Made by a program: the position numbers and the translations under genes. Under the pieces are notes generated by a model. That model was given only the letters and a program-made list of their open reading frames with translations, was not told the DNA's origin and did no database searches. 22,438 nt of DNA, from NCBI GenBank assembly GCA_015231995.1, contig JADGAO010000024.1, forward strand, positions 1 to 22,438. The letters run 5' to 3'. This stretch comes from Nitrospinota bacterium. GTDB taxonomy: Bacteria; Nitrospinota_A; UBA7883; JACRLM01. Position 1 is the stretch's first letter. Each line of letters begins with the position of its first letter. Shown in pieces: positions 7,601 through 15,816 of the stretch.

Positions 7601-8895
7601 ATGAGGACTCGGTCACATCCGTTTCCATCACGCAGGACGGCGGGCGGATTTTATCCGGCGGGCTGGACAGGACTTTGCGTCTCTGGTCGGCGGCGTCCGG
7701 CTCCGCGATAAAAACCCTCAAGGGGCATACCGACAGGGTCAACACCGTGGACATGAGCGGCGATGGCGGGTTGGCTGTTTCCGGTTCCGGCGATTGGACG
7801 GTGAGGCTGTGGGACCTGGAGGCTGGCGAGTGCCTTGCGGCGATGGAAGGCCATTCCGGCCCGGTCAACTCCGTTGCGCTTACTGGCGACGGGGCTTTTG
7901 CCGTGTCCGGCGGCGGTGACGGCATGGTGATCTTGTGGGGCGTCTCATCGGGCAGGCGGGCCAGGCGCTTCGCGGGACACGCAGGGGCCGTTAACGCGGT
8001 CGCAGTCACGCGGGACTGCCGGATGATAATATCCGGCGGCGACGACAAAGACCTGAGGCTCTGGGAAACCGTCACCGGCGATCAGATATGCGTCATGAGC
8101 GGCCACCAGCGGCCAGTTCATTGCGTATCGTTCAATCACGACGGCTCTCAGGCCATATCGGGGAGCGCGGATGGGGAGATACGGCTGTGGGACACGGCCA
8201 CCGCCGCCTGCCTTAAAACCATCAGCGACGGCGAGGACCCCGTCAACTCCATAAGCTTCACATTGGATGGAGCCTATGCCTTTTCGGGTCACGCCTCCGG
8301 CTCCGCAAGGCTCTGGGATTTGAAGAGCGGGTCGCTCGTCAGGATTTTCACGGGCCATTCGGCGTCCGTGAACTCCGTTTGCATTTCATGGGATTCGGGG
8401 ATAGCCATCTCCTGCGGAGCGGATAAGACTGTGAAGACCTGGCAACTGGACTGGGAACTGGACGATTCGGAGAAACCGGCGTGGGACGATAAAGCGGTTC
8501 CATACATAATGGAGTTCCTGATGGAGGCAACCCCGTATGTAAGCCAGTTGCCGCATGGGCGAGACCCGTTCGAGAACGAGGTTAAAGGAGCTTTGCAACG
8601 CGCAGGCTCCCCGGGGTGGAGCAAAGCGGAGCAGGAACGGCTCGTTTTCACGCTCGGATGCGCCGGACTGGGGTGGCTCAACCCGGAGGAGCTTTCCAAA
8701 CGGCTTTTTGCGATGGGGCGCGAATTCAAACCGCCTGCCGCCGTGGATAAAACCACATACACCCGGACGAGAAAAGTTGTTGCGGGAATCTTCGACGCGG
8801 AGATGGAGGCGAAAGCTTCCGTGATCGTCACAAATGGAGAAGCGCCCGTAAAACCCGTGAAACGGTCGCTGATTGGGAGGTTGTTCGGGCGGTAG
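4618..8895 (+). CDS. Zinc-ribbon / Ser-Thr kinase / TPR / double WD40-propeller protein
   Basis: This giant cytoplasmic protein has 1425 residues. An N-terminal MJ0042-like zinc ribbon (Cys7/10/28/31) leads into a proline/acid-rich linker (about 50-190). The linker has eight Thr-Val motifs (Thr68, 87, 101, 116, 131, 145, 159, 170), mostly about 14-15 residues apart. The kinase (about 197-475) has GEGGMG, Lys233, DFG (346-348) and CSPEQ, but HQD (326-328) instead of HRD. A TPR-like helical stretch (about 497-600) precedes fourteen WD40 repeats. These fall into seven (about 620-900) and seven (about 990-1280), separated by a roughly 90-residue linker, so two seven-bladed propellers are expected. 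A unique helical C-terminus ends in a basic RSLIGRLFGR tail. The start has AGGGAGG at 4601-4607, 17 bases after the phosphatase stop. The propellers probably recruit substrates or partners; the kinase call is firm, the target unknown. Confidence 0.93.
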   Translation: MTLIAECSECGAKYVNVRPEQAGKTAKCKKCGARFTVKPHEPAEGEARPASAKSIVMDTSQPSQPFSTVAFGEDEEPTPPPPPPAPTVVFDVKEASAPSATVAFGENESQPQPSATVAFNGDESPSQPSATVVYEEHVHASPATTVPIPESPPAEPMSTVLVEHSGPAETVFAQGEESARPAESEEEAAVPLDWADGDVILGIYEVRGLLGEGGMGKVYKAHHLGWDVDIAVKSPRPQEIRKPGAAENFEREAETWVNLGLHPNIVSCYYVRRLGGLPRVFAEFIDGGSLQDWIKQGRISTVGEALDVAIQFAWGLHYSHERGLTHQDIKPANVMMTAGGVAKVTDFGLARARIGGMTDQGAGPASVKDALVTAGGMTPAYCSPEQAERAHLSPKTDIWSWAVSILEMFTGEVTWMSGAVADSALDEFMLSGAKGKSPVAMPASLAELLKWCLNRDPSQRPSSMMDVANVLREMYRKETGIPYPRMEIKPGKAVADNLNNRAVSLLDLGKGKEAERLWEEALKVQPHHPESTFNLGLSLWRSGRIADMTAMRRVEEAMKSHVENWNLPYYLALINMERDDYGSAVSTLASVGDEEAKGAIEPMAKTAQERLDKSRRLLKSVQAHAKSATATDISADGKFILTGGDDRAVKLWDAKSGELIRTFSDAHKSPVTRVCLSADGSKALTCGYRAAIMWDTAKGEPIRTFASAHEGWISSAWISGAGDRVLTAGWDGVAKTWEPQIGAPLGKLADCYGSAWLSSDGRSVVSGHLDNTVKMWKADGGAILQTIKTHPGPMAMSSDDQYLITSDMDNTLKLWEVTTGRLKKVMVGHTESVTSVTFTGDGMLVLSSSYDGTVRLWDSRTGRLLRTFEGHAGPVYCVRCDASGSLAVSSGWDGTVRTWSLGASMPYRAPMAICRIQASETVLSAGVDYENRVIEAREALSRGDMKTVIGKIRDARSQKGYSRGSEAVELWGSLYTRLPRKGLKGGWEGVVMMGHEDSVTSVSITQDGGRILSGGLDRTLRLWSAASGSAIKTLKGHTDRVNTVDMSGDGGLAVSGSGDWTVRLWDLEAGECLAAMEGHSGPVNSVALTGDGAFAVSGGGDGMVILWGVSSGRRARRFAGHAGAVNAVAVTRDCRMIISGGDDKDLRLWETVTGDQICVMSGHQRPVHCVSFNHDGSQAISGSADGEIRLWDTATAACLKTISDGEDPVNSISFTLDGAYAFSGHASGSARLWDLKSGSLVRIFTGHSASVNSVCISWDSGIAISCGADKTVKTWQLDWELDDSEKPAWDDKAVPYIMEFLMEATPYVSQLPHGRDPFENEVKGALQRAGSPGWSKAEQERLVFTLGCAGLGWLNPEELSKRLFAMGREFKPPAAVDKTTYTRTRKVVAGIFDAEMEAKASVIVTNGEAPVKPVKRSLIGRLFGR

Positions 8896-8975
8896 GCTGA
8901 TGAACGCTTCTTAGTGGGAAATATAGGCCAGTATACACGCTACTGTAATTCGCCACGTTTGCGATGGGATGGAAA

Positions 8976-10103
8976 ATGAGATTCGTAAAGCTAAGCGTTC
9001 GTAATTGGCGCAATTTTGAAAAGTTCGATATAGGCCTGCAAAATCGCGTTTTTATTGTTGGCCCGAACGCTTCCGGCAAGTCTAACTTTCTTGATGTCTT
9101 TCGATTTCTCAGAGATGTCGCCGAAAACGGCCTTAAGAAGGCCGTGGATGATAAACGTGGCGGGGTGTCTAAAATAAGATGTCTATCCGCGCGGCGGTAT
9201 CCAGATATTGTCATTCACGCTTCTATTCAAGCTGAAGAATTCGAATGGTCTTACGAGATATCTTTCAGTCAGGACAATAATAAAAGACCAACTGTCAAAA
9301 ATGAAACAGTGAAGCGAGATGGTGTAATTGTCCTGAATCGCCCAAATGACGATGACAAGCAAGACAAGGAAAGACTTACTCAAACTCATCTGGAACAGGT
9401 TAATGCGAATAAAGATTTCAGGGAGATTTGGAGTTTTTTCAAGTCAATAAATTATTGGCATATTGTTCCCCAACTGGTAAGGGAGCCGGATCGGTCTGTA
9501 GGGAAAATTGACGATCCGTACGGAAGCGATTTCCTGGAGAGGTTCGCGCGTATTTCGGATAGAACTCGTGAGATTAGATTGGGGAAGATTCTGAAGGCTC
9601 TTCAAGTGGCGGTTCCCCAGCTCATAGAGCTGGAATTGAAGCGGGATAATCGCGGTGTGCCTCATCTCCATGGAAGGTACGAACATTGGCGGCCACAAGG
9701 CGCATGGCAAGGCGAGGATCAGTTCTCAGATGGAACGTTGCGCCTGATTGGGCTTTTGTGGTCTGCGTTTGAGGGGCGAGGGCCATTATTGCTCGAAGAA
9801 CCGGAGCTTTCATTGCACCCTGCCGTGGTGAGTCGTATACCTCAAATGCTGTATCGCTTGACGCAAAAAGGCGGACGCCAGACTATCATAAGCACGCACT
9901 CCAGCGAACTGCTACAGGACGAGGGAATAGCTCCTGACGAGGTGATAATGCTTACCCCCGATCCAGAGGGGGCAAAAGTTGAGAGCGCCAGAATGCAGGC
10001 CGATATAATGGCGCTACTCGATGGACAAATGAGCATGGCCGACGCCGTTCTGCCAAAAACAGCCCCCGGAAATGTCCAGCGTCTCTCTTTAATTGAGGAT
10101 TAA
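8976..10103 (+). CDS. AAA/ABC-type ATPase, RecF/OLD-like (AAA_21 style)
   Basis: The protein starts MRFVKLSVRNWRNF, the typical beginning of RecF/SMC/OLD-like ATPases. It has Walker A GPNASGKS (residues 29-36), a SDGTLR signature-like segment, Walker B LLLEEPELSLHP (Glu274/Glu275) and the late ISTHSSELL switch motif. No nuclease domain is fused to it. I chose ATG 8976 over the in-frame ATG 8964 because family members begin at this point and GGGA lies upstream, but 8964 is possible. The stop directly abuts the GTG of a TOPRIM-like gene, the usual arrangement of an ATPase with a separate effector. Base composition is visibly AT-richer than the preceding operon, with different codon choice, suggesting acquisition. 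A role in phage defence or DNA repair is inferred from architecture only. Confidence 0.85.
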   Translation: MRFVKLSVRNWRNFEKFDIGLQNRVFIVGPNASGKSNFLDVFRFLRDVAENGLKKAVDDKRGGVSKIRCLSARRYPDIVIHASIQAEEFEWSYEISFSQDNNKRPTVKNETVKRDGVIVLNRPNDDDKQDKERLTQTHLEQVNANKDFREIWSFFKSINYWHIVPQLVREPDRSVGKIDDPYGSDFLERFARISDRTREIRLGKILKALQVAVPQLIELELKRDNRGVPHLHGRYEHWRPQGAWQGEDQFSDGTLRLIGLLWSAFEGRGPLLLEEPELSLHPAVVSRIPQMLYRLTQKGGRQTIISTHSSELLQDEGIAPDEVIMLTPDPEGAKVESARMQADIMALLDGQMSMADAVLPKTAPGNVQRLSLIED

Positions 10104-10706
10104 GTGACGACTTCAGTCACTGCCGCAGTTGAAGGGGCGACAGATGAGGCTGTAGTCTTCGCGCTTTGCGAAAATCTTGGTCTTCATTTAGGCGCGTCGT
10201 ATGTTACGAATGGAAAGGACAGGCTCGATAAAAATATTAAAGGGTACAATAACGCCGCACGGCACAGCCCATGGCTCGTACTGCGCGACTTGGATCACGA
10301 CGCTGAGTGCGCTCCGCTACTAGTCAAAAACCTACTCCCAAACCCGTCCAGATATATGCGTTTCAGGTTGGCCGTAAGGGAAGTCGAATGCCGGTTGATG
10401 GCTGATATCGAAAATTTTGCGGATTATATGGGAATCAGCAAATCAATTCTATCCGATAATCCCGAGGATTTGGATGATCCGAAGGCGTTTCTGATAAATG
10501 CGGCTATGAAATCTAAAAAAAGGAAAATTAGAGAGGATGTGCCTCCCAGGGCTAATAGCGGGGCGCGGGTTGGGCCGGGTTATGGGTCGGTGATTTCAGA
10601 ATTTGCCCAAAAGTACTGGAGGCCTGAAAAGGCGGCGAAAAAAAGTGATAGCCTTAAGCGATGCATAAAAAGACTTCGAGAGTTGAAAAGGAAGATATCC
10701 TTATGA
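10104..10706 (+). CDS. TOPRIM-like protein partnered with the upstream ATPase
   Basis: This is a 200-residue protein. Near the N-terminus it has VEGATDE (Glu10, Asp14, Glu15), and later LVLRDLDHD (Asp62, Asp64, Asp66). An acidic 'EGxTDE' followed by a DxD strand is what TOPRIM nuclease/primase folds and DUF4276-type proteins show. A conserved-looking REVECRLMAD segment follows, and the C-terminus is strongly basic (RCIKRLRELKRK), fitting nucleic-acid contact. GTG 10104 directly follows the ATPase stop, so the two are almost certainly translated together. ATPase plus small TOPRIM-like partner parallels systems such as PARIS (AriA/AriB) or split OLD nucleases, but this is not a proven member of either. 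The 3' end overlaps the following hydrolase start by ATGA. It is AT-richer than the flanking signalling genes. Confidence 0.72.
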   Translation: MTTSVTAAVEGATDEAVVFALCENLGLHLGASYVTNGKDRLDKNIKGYNNAARHSPWLVLRDLDHDAECAPLLVKNLLPNPSRYMRFRLAVREVECRLMADIENFADYMGISKSILSDNPEDLDDPKAFLINAAMKSKKRKIREDVPPRANSGARVGPGYGSVISEFAQKYWRPEKAAKKSDSLKRCIKRLRELKRKISL

Positions 10707-11677
10707 TTCCAGGCAAGTTGCTTGCATCTTTTATTTTCCTTGTCCTCTCCGCCATTCTCCTGCTTGTTTCCCCATCTTGTCATCACCACGCCAGACACGC
10801 CAAAACTCCAGAGCTTGCCACGGGCGACCACTGGGCGGTCATCAACGGCAAAAAGCTGAAGTATCATGTGGCCGGATGCGGGCCGGTTTGCATAGTTCAA
10901 CCCGGCGGCCCGGGGCTTGACTGGTCGTACATGCGTATGCCGGATTTGGAGAAGTTCCTTACTGTCGTCTATCTCCAGCCTGTCGGTAGCGCGGATTCCG
11001 ACAGGCTCGCAGGCCCGGCGGATTACACCAAACGCCGGTTCGCGGATGATATCGAGGGCTTGCGCCAATCTCTTGGGCTGGAAAAAATATATCTGATAGG
11101 GCATTCCTATGGCGGCATGGTGGCGCAGGTTTACGCCATTGACCACAGCGACAAACTTAACGGGCTTATCCTGCATAGCACGTCGCCCACGACCGGCAAG
11201 GGATGGTTTGAAGACGTTGGCGCGAACATGAAATGGTTCGAGAAAGAGCCTTGGTTCCCGACTGCCGCGCAAGCCTTCGCAGACGCGCCGAAGATGAAAA
11301 CTGATGATGAGTACGCGGAGGGATGGAAAAAAGTCATCGGCCTTTATGTTTACGATTACGGCTCTACGAAGGATAAATACGACCGACTGCTTGGCTCCAT
11401 GCAGTTCAGCGTCGCCCCGTTCCAGGGATATCTTGCGGAGATGGCGGATTACGATCTGCGTGACAGGTTGGAAAATATCCAGGCTCCCTGTCTCGTAATT
11501 GCGGGGCGCAAAGATTTTGTGTTTTCCGTGAAGTATGCGGAAGCTCTCCGTGACGGGATACCCGGCGCCCGGTTGACGGTTCTCGAAAAAAGCGGACATA
11601 TGGGGCATATTGAGGAGCCAAAGGCATTCAATGCGGCGGTCAAGGAGTTTGTGTCGGGCGGAAAGAAGAAAAGATGA
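10703..11677 (+). CDS. Exported alpha/beta hydrolase, proline iminopeptidase-like
   Basis: This is a 324-residue alpha/beta-hydrolase of the S33/prolyl-aminopeptidase type. After a hydrophobic N-terminal signal (about residues 5-25) ending VSPSC, which is a non-canonical lipobox, comes the oxyanion-hole motif PGGPG. The nucleophile elbow GHSYGG (Ser135), the acid in AGRKD (Asp271) and the base in SGHMGH (His299) complete a catalytic triad. The enzyme is probably periplasmic or lipid-anchored and hydrolyses a small peptide, amide or ester; the substrate cannot be read from sequence. I chose ATG 10703 rather than the in-frame ATG 10661 because it overlaps the upstream stop as ATGA, has AAGGAAG 9 bases before it, and places the signal peptide at the N-terminus. 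Its stop overlaps the histidine-kinase start, again ATGA. Confidence 0.87.
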   Translation: MIPGKLLASFIFLVLSAILLLVSPSCHHHARHAKTPELATGDHWAVINGKKLKYHVAGCGPVCIVQPGGPGLDWSYMRMPDLEKFLTVVYLQPVGSADSDRLAGPADYTKRRFADDIEGLRQSLGLEKIYLIGHSYGGMVAQVYAIDHSDKLNGLILHSTSPTTGKGWFEDVGANMKWFEKEPWFPTAAQAFADAPKMKTDDEYAEGWKKVIGLYVYDYGSTKDKYDRLLGSMQFSVAPFQGYLAEMADYDLRDRLENIQAPCLVIAGRKDFVFSVKYAEALRDGIPGARLTVLEKSGHMGHIEEPKAFNAAVKEFVSGGKKKR

Positions 11678-14600
11678 TCCGGAATGTTGCGTCACTCGCC
11701 CGGCTCTTCACCGGCAAACCGGAGAAGGGTAAGAAGGCTTCCCTCATAGTTCCCCGCCGCCAATCTATCCTTACTTACCTTCTAATCTCCATCGTTCTCT
11801 TCGCTTCCGTCCCGGCAATTGCGGTGGAAAAAACCGTTCTTCCCGACCCTGTCACTTTGGGAAAACCGATAAGCCCCCGTTTCTATTTAATGGAAGACAA
11901 TAAACGAAACATCGGCATAGATGATGCGGGGGATGAAAGGTACGACGGACATTTTATCCTGTCGCAATCCGATTCGCTGGCGCTGGGGCTTTCGAGTTCG
12001 GCGTTCTGGGTCCGATTTACCGTGGTCAATTCGTCCGCCCAGACTGCCAGCTGGATTCTGGAGAATGACCATCCATTGTGGGATTTCGTGGAGTTTTACA
12101 CCAGGGACGAAAGCGGGAGATGGATAACGAAACGTTCTGGCGACCATATTCCCTTCGCCGAACGGGAGATAGCGTACCGCAAATCCACATTCCATGTCAC
12201 CCTCCCGCCCGGCGCGGAGCGGACTTATTACCTGCGGTTTTACGGCGAGATAATGCAGAGCGCGAAGATCAAGATGACCCTCTGGCCGGCAGACGCGTTC
12301 AATAACAGGAATACCACGGAATACATCCTGCTCGGTTTGTATTTCGGCGCAATGGCTGTGATGTTTTTCTACAACCTGTTCCTCTATTATTCCATCGGCG
12401 ACAGGAACTACCTCTGGTACGTCTTGTACGTCCTTGGCATATCGCTTTCAATGTTCGCCTACAACGGCCTCGCTTTCCAGTACCTATGGCCAGCTTCTCC
12501 CTATCTGGCGGATTTTGCCTCCCTGTTGTTCGGTTATATCGCATATGTCTTTATCGCTTTTTTCGGACGCTCCTTTCTGGAGACATACCGCGACTCGCTT
12601 TTGCTGGACACGTTGTTCATCCTGGCCGCTATTATTTCTATGGCGGGTATCGCTTTTTGCCTGCTCGGCTGGATGGTTATGGCGATGCGACTGATCTATC
12701 TTATGGTGATGGCGGTATCGGTTTTTTACATCATCGCCGGGTTGGTGCGCCTTTTGGATGGGTATCGTCCCGCCCGTTTTTACCTGATCTCATGGTCGGC
12801 GGTTGCGGCTGGAATGTTGACTATGGCGTTGAAGGACATGGGCTTCATCCCATACACCGAACTGACGCTATGGGCGCCGCAGATTGGCACATGGCTCGAC
12901 GTTGTGCTCCTCTCCTTCGCCCTGGCGGACAGGATCAACTGCATCACTGCCGAACGGGAGAACGCCATGGCGGAGGCCGAGCACTTGAGCGAACGCCTGC
13001 AATCGGTCATGGACAACACCTTGGCGGTGATTTACATCAAAGACAAAAGCGGCAGGTACATAACGGTAAACAAGCGTTACGAGAAACTTTTCGCCATCGC
13101 AAAGGATCGTATAGCCGGTAAATCCGATTACGAGCTCTTTCCCAGGGACGCGGCGGAATCGTTCCGGCGAAACGACGAGTCTGCGCTAAGGACGGGCGAA
13201 CCTCTGGAAGTGGAAGAGGCGGTTCCGCAGGCGGACGGAATCCACACATATATCTCCATCAAGTTTCCGTTGAGGGATCGCAAAGGGGAAATCTACGCCG
13301 TCTGCGGGATATCCACGGACATAACCGAGCGCAAACGGGCCGAGGAGGAACTGAGCAGATTCGTCAATCTTATCCCCGACATGGTATGCATCGCCTCGAC
13401 CGACGGGTATTTCATCAAGATCAATCCCATGTGGGAGAAGACGCTCGGATACACACAGGAAGAGCTTCTTGCCACCCCTTTTCTCCTCTTCGTCCATCCC
13501 GACGACCGGGACGCGACGATGAGGGAGGTGGAGCGGCAGATATCTGGAAAGCCCACCATCGAGTTCGTCAACCGGTATCTCTGCAAAGACGGGGGGTACA
13601 AATGGCTCGAATGGATGGCGACGCCGAGTCCCGACGGGAGACTGCTTTTCGCCGCCGCGCGCGACATAACGGAACGCAAACAGTCGCAGGAAGCGTTGCG
13701 AAAGAGCGAGGAGCGGCACCGGACAATCCTTCAAACAGCCATGGGCGGCGTATGGGTGGTGGGTTCGCAGGGGCGTCTTCTAGAAGTCAATGATTCCTAT
13801 TGCCGGATGAGCGGATATAGCGCGCAGGAACTGCTGACGATGCGCATTCCAGACCTAGAGGCGGTTGAATCGCCGGAGGCCACTGCTACGCACATCCAGA
13901 AGGTTATGGAAAAAGGCGAGGACCGTTTTGAGTCCAGGCATCGCCGCAAGGACGGGAGCGTATTCGACGTCGAAGTCAGCGTCCAGTACCGGCCTGCAGA
14001 CGGCGGGCTTCTTGTGGGTTTTATTCAGGACATCACCGAACGCAAGCGGGCTGAAGCCGAAATCGTGTCGACGCGAAACCAGTTGCAGGCCACGCTGGAG
14101 GCTATTCCCGACCTGCTGTTCGAGGTTGGGTTGGACGGACGCTATCATGACTATCACGCCTCGCGCTCCGAATTGCTTGCCGATCCTTCTGGATTGTTCA
14201 TGGGCAAATTGGTTTCCGAAACACTTCCTCCATCAGCGGCCGATACTGTCCTGTCGGCCTTGCAGGAGGCTCACGAAAATGGCCAGTCTTTCGGTAAACA
14301 GTTTGAACTGGAACTTCCTCAAGGCAAGTTGTGCTTCGAGCTTTCCGTCGCCCGCAAAACCACCGCCCATGGGCAGGAACCCCGCTTCATCGCGCTGTCG
14401 CGCGACATAACCAAGCGCAAACGGGCGGAGGAAGCGTTGATTGCGTCATACGATCACCTTGAGACACAGGTAAGGGAGCGGACGGCGGAGCTTGAAAAGG
14501 CCAGGCGTCAGGCGGAGGAAGCGACGAGGCTGAAGGGTCAGTTCATTTTGCTGGTGTCGCACGATATACGCTCTCCGCTCTCTTCCATCATCATGGTTCT

Positions 14601-15582
14601 TAAATCAATGCTCGATGATATGGCCGATCCGTTAACAGCGCATCACAGGCGATTGACCGACAAGGCTTATGACGTTGCGGTGCGCCTTGTCGAGATGATA
14701 CAGAAGGTGCTTAACATCAGCCGGATTCAGACGGGAGCCTTGAAGATAAGGCCCGGCTCTTTCGAGGCGGCCTCCTTCTTGAACTATTCGCTTGTGCCTG
14801 TCCTGCCCAAAGCGACGGAAAAAGGGATATCAATAAAAACCGAAGCGTCAGGCGGCCTGAAAATCCGCGTGGACGCCGATGTTTTCGCCCAGGTCATCCA
14901 GAACCTTGCGGGCAACGCGATAAAGTTCACGCATCCCGGAGGCGTTGTAACGATATCAGCCGCCGAAAGCGGGGCATGGAGCAGGATCACCGTAAGGGAC
15001 TCCGGGGTCGGAATCAGCGAGAAAGGATTCGCCAACCTTTTTAAACAGGGAGTGGAGTATTCAGGGCTAGGGACGGCTGGCGAAAAGGGGGCCGGTTTGG
15101 GGCTGTTGCTGTGCAAAGAGATAGTGGAAGCCCACGGTGGAAGAATAGAAGTGGAGTCGCGGCTTGGCGAAGGGAGCGCTTTCCATGTTTTTCTTCCGGC
15201 GGGCAAGTTTACGGCTCTGTTGGTTGACGATCAACCGGCGGCGCTGGAAATAGCCAAAGGCTATCTGAGAAAGATGGGAATGGGCGTCGTGGAGGCTGGC
15301 AACGGGCAGGAAGCGATGAAACGAATCGAAGAAATGATCCCAGATATTGTGATAACCGACATTTCCATGCCGGTGATGGACGGGCTGGAGTTGCTGGAGA
15401 ACATCCGAAGCGGCGAGGGAACCAAGTCCATTCCCGTTATTGTGGCTACATCCAACCGCGACCCGGACAGCCAACGCCGGGCGCATGAACTGGGCGCAGA
15501 CGGTTTCGTTTTGAAACCAATTTCGGAGAACGACCTTTTGCCGATGGTGAAAAAGCTTTTGGAAAGAGCCAAACCCTTGTAG
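11674..15582 (+). CDS. 7TMR-DISM hybrid sensor histidine kinase with four PAS domains and a receiver
   Basis: This 1302-residue inner-membrane protein starts with a signal/anchor (31-50, ending VPAIA). A periplasmic 7TMR-DISMED2-like sensing domain (about 55-205) follows, then a seven-helix 7TMR-DISM membrane block (about 212-425). In the cytoplasm come four PAS/PAC units (about 445-555, 556-670, 675-793, 797-916), each ending in a DITERK-like motif, and a coiled coil. HisKA has the phospho-acceptor in SHDIRSPL (His963). The HATPase has an N-box (NLAGNA, 1077-1082), DSGVGI and GAGLGL. The receiver has Asp1185/1186 and phospho-acceptor Asp1229 in TDISMP. Complete motifs suggest active kinase and intramolecular phosphorelay. 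No DNA-binding output or His-phosphotransfer protein is encoded nearby. The ATGA overlap with the hydrolase gene suggests the secreted enzyme and this periplasmic sensor act on related molecules (inference). Confidence 0.94.
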   Translation: MIRNVASLARLFTGKPEKGKKASLIVPRRQSILTYLLISIVLFASVPAIAVEKTVLPDPVTLGKPISPRFYLMEDNKRNIGIDDAGDERYDGHFILSQSDSLALGLSSSAFWVRFTVVNSSAQTASWILENDHPLWDFVEFYTRDESGRWITKRSGDHIPFAEREIAYRKSTFHVTLPPGAERTYYLRFYGEIMQSAKIKMTLWPADAFNNRNTTEYILLGLYFGAMAVMFFYNLFLYYSIGDRNYLWYVLYVLGISLSMFAYNGLAFQYLWPASPYLADFASLLFGYIAYVFIAFFGRSFLETYRDSLLLDTLFILAAIISMAGIAFCLLGWMVMAMRLIYLMVMAVSVFYIIAGLVRLLDGYRPARFYLISWSAVAAGMLTMALKDMGFIPYTELTLWAPQIGTWLDVVLLSFALADRINCITAERENAMAEAEHLSERLQSVMDNTLAVIYIKDKSGRYITVNKRYEKLFAIAKDRIAGKSDYELFPRDAAESFRRNDESALRTGEPLEVEEAVPQADGIHTYISIKFPLRDRKGEIYAVCGISTDITERKRAEEELSRFVNLIPDMVCIASTDGYFIKINPMWEKTLGYTQEELLATPFLLFVHPDDRDATMREVERQISGKPTIEFVNRYLCKDGGYKWLEWMATPSPDGRLLFAAARDITERKQSQEALRKSEERHRTILQTAMGGVWVVGSQGRLLEVNDSYCRMSGYSAQELLTMRIPDLEAVESPEATATHIQKVMEKGEDRFESRHRRKDGSVFDVEVSVQYRPADGGLLVGFIQDITERKRAEAEIVSTRNQLQATLEAIPDLLFEVGLDGRYHDYHASRSELLADPSGLFMGKLVSETLPPSAADTVLSALQEAHENGQSFGKQFELELPQGKLCFELSVARKTTAHGQEPRFIALSRDITKRKRAEEALIASYDHLETQVRERTAELEKARRQAEEATRLKGQFILLVSHDIRSPLSSIIMVLKSMLDDMADPLTAHHRRLTDKAYDVAVRLVEMIQKVLNISRIQTGALKIRPGSFEAASFLNYSLVPVLPKATEKGISIKTEASGGLKIRVDADVFAQVIQNLAGNAIKFTHPGGVVTISAAESGAWSRITVRDSGVGISEKGFANLFKQGVEYSGLGTAGEKGAGLGLLLCKEIVEAHGGRIEVESRLGEGSAFHVFLPAGKFTALLVDDQPAALEIAKGYLRKMGMGVVEAGNGQEAMKRIEEMIPDIVITDISMPVMDGLELLENIRSGEGTKSIPVIVATSNRDPDSQRRAHELGADGFVLKPISENDLLPMVKKLLERAKPL

Positions 15583-15609
15583 GTTGATGGATCAAGGCAA
15601 TCTCACGTT

Positions 15610-15785
15610 GGAGCGCGGGCGTCCCGCCCGCAAATCCTCATCGCGGCCTCGACGGGCGCGATGAGGAGGATGATGATTGAAAACGAAACGTGTTTATCAA
15701 GGCCACTGTATATATCCATTTTCTTCCCACATTAATGAAGCCATTGAGTCTTTATTAATGTGATGCGGCGAGACGCCCACGCTCC
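15610..15785. repeat. Nested inverted-repeat (MITE-like) element between convergent genes
   Basis: Outer arms 15610-15631 and 15765-15785 are inverted copies of about 21 bases, both containing GGAGCG.GGGCGTC.CGCC, with a few differences. Inside are a perfect 10-bp stem (15636-15645 with 15657-15666, CCTCATCGCG) and a perfect 9-bp stem (15728-15736 with 15754-15762, CACATTAAT). The element fills most of the 234-base gap between the kinase and rlmN ends and holds no gene. It may double as a bidirectional terminator. Confidence 0.65.
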
Positions 15786-15816
15786 CGGCGAAGGATCGTA
15801 TGCAAAGCTTTTCTTG

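Noticed and set aside
8976..10706. Direct naming as a PARIS system
   Set aside because: Only the ATPase-plus-TOPRIM layout matches; the small protein's motifs were not shown to be DUF4435, so a general description is safer.
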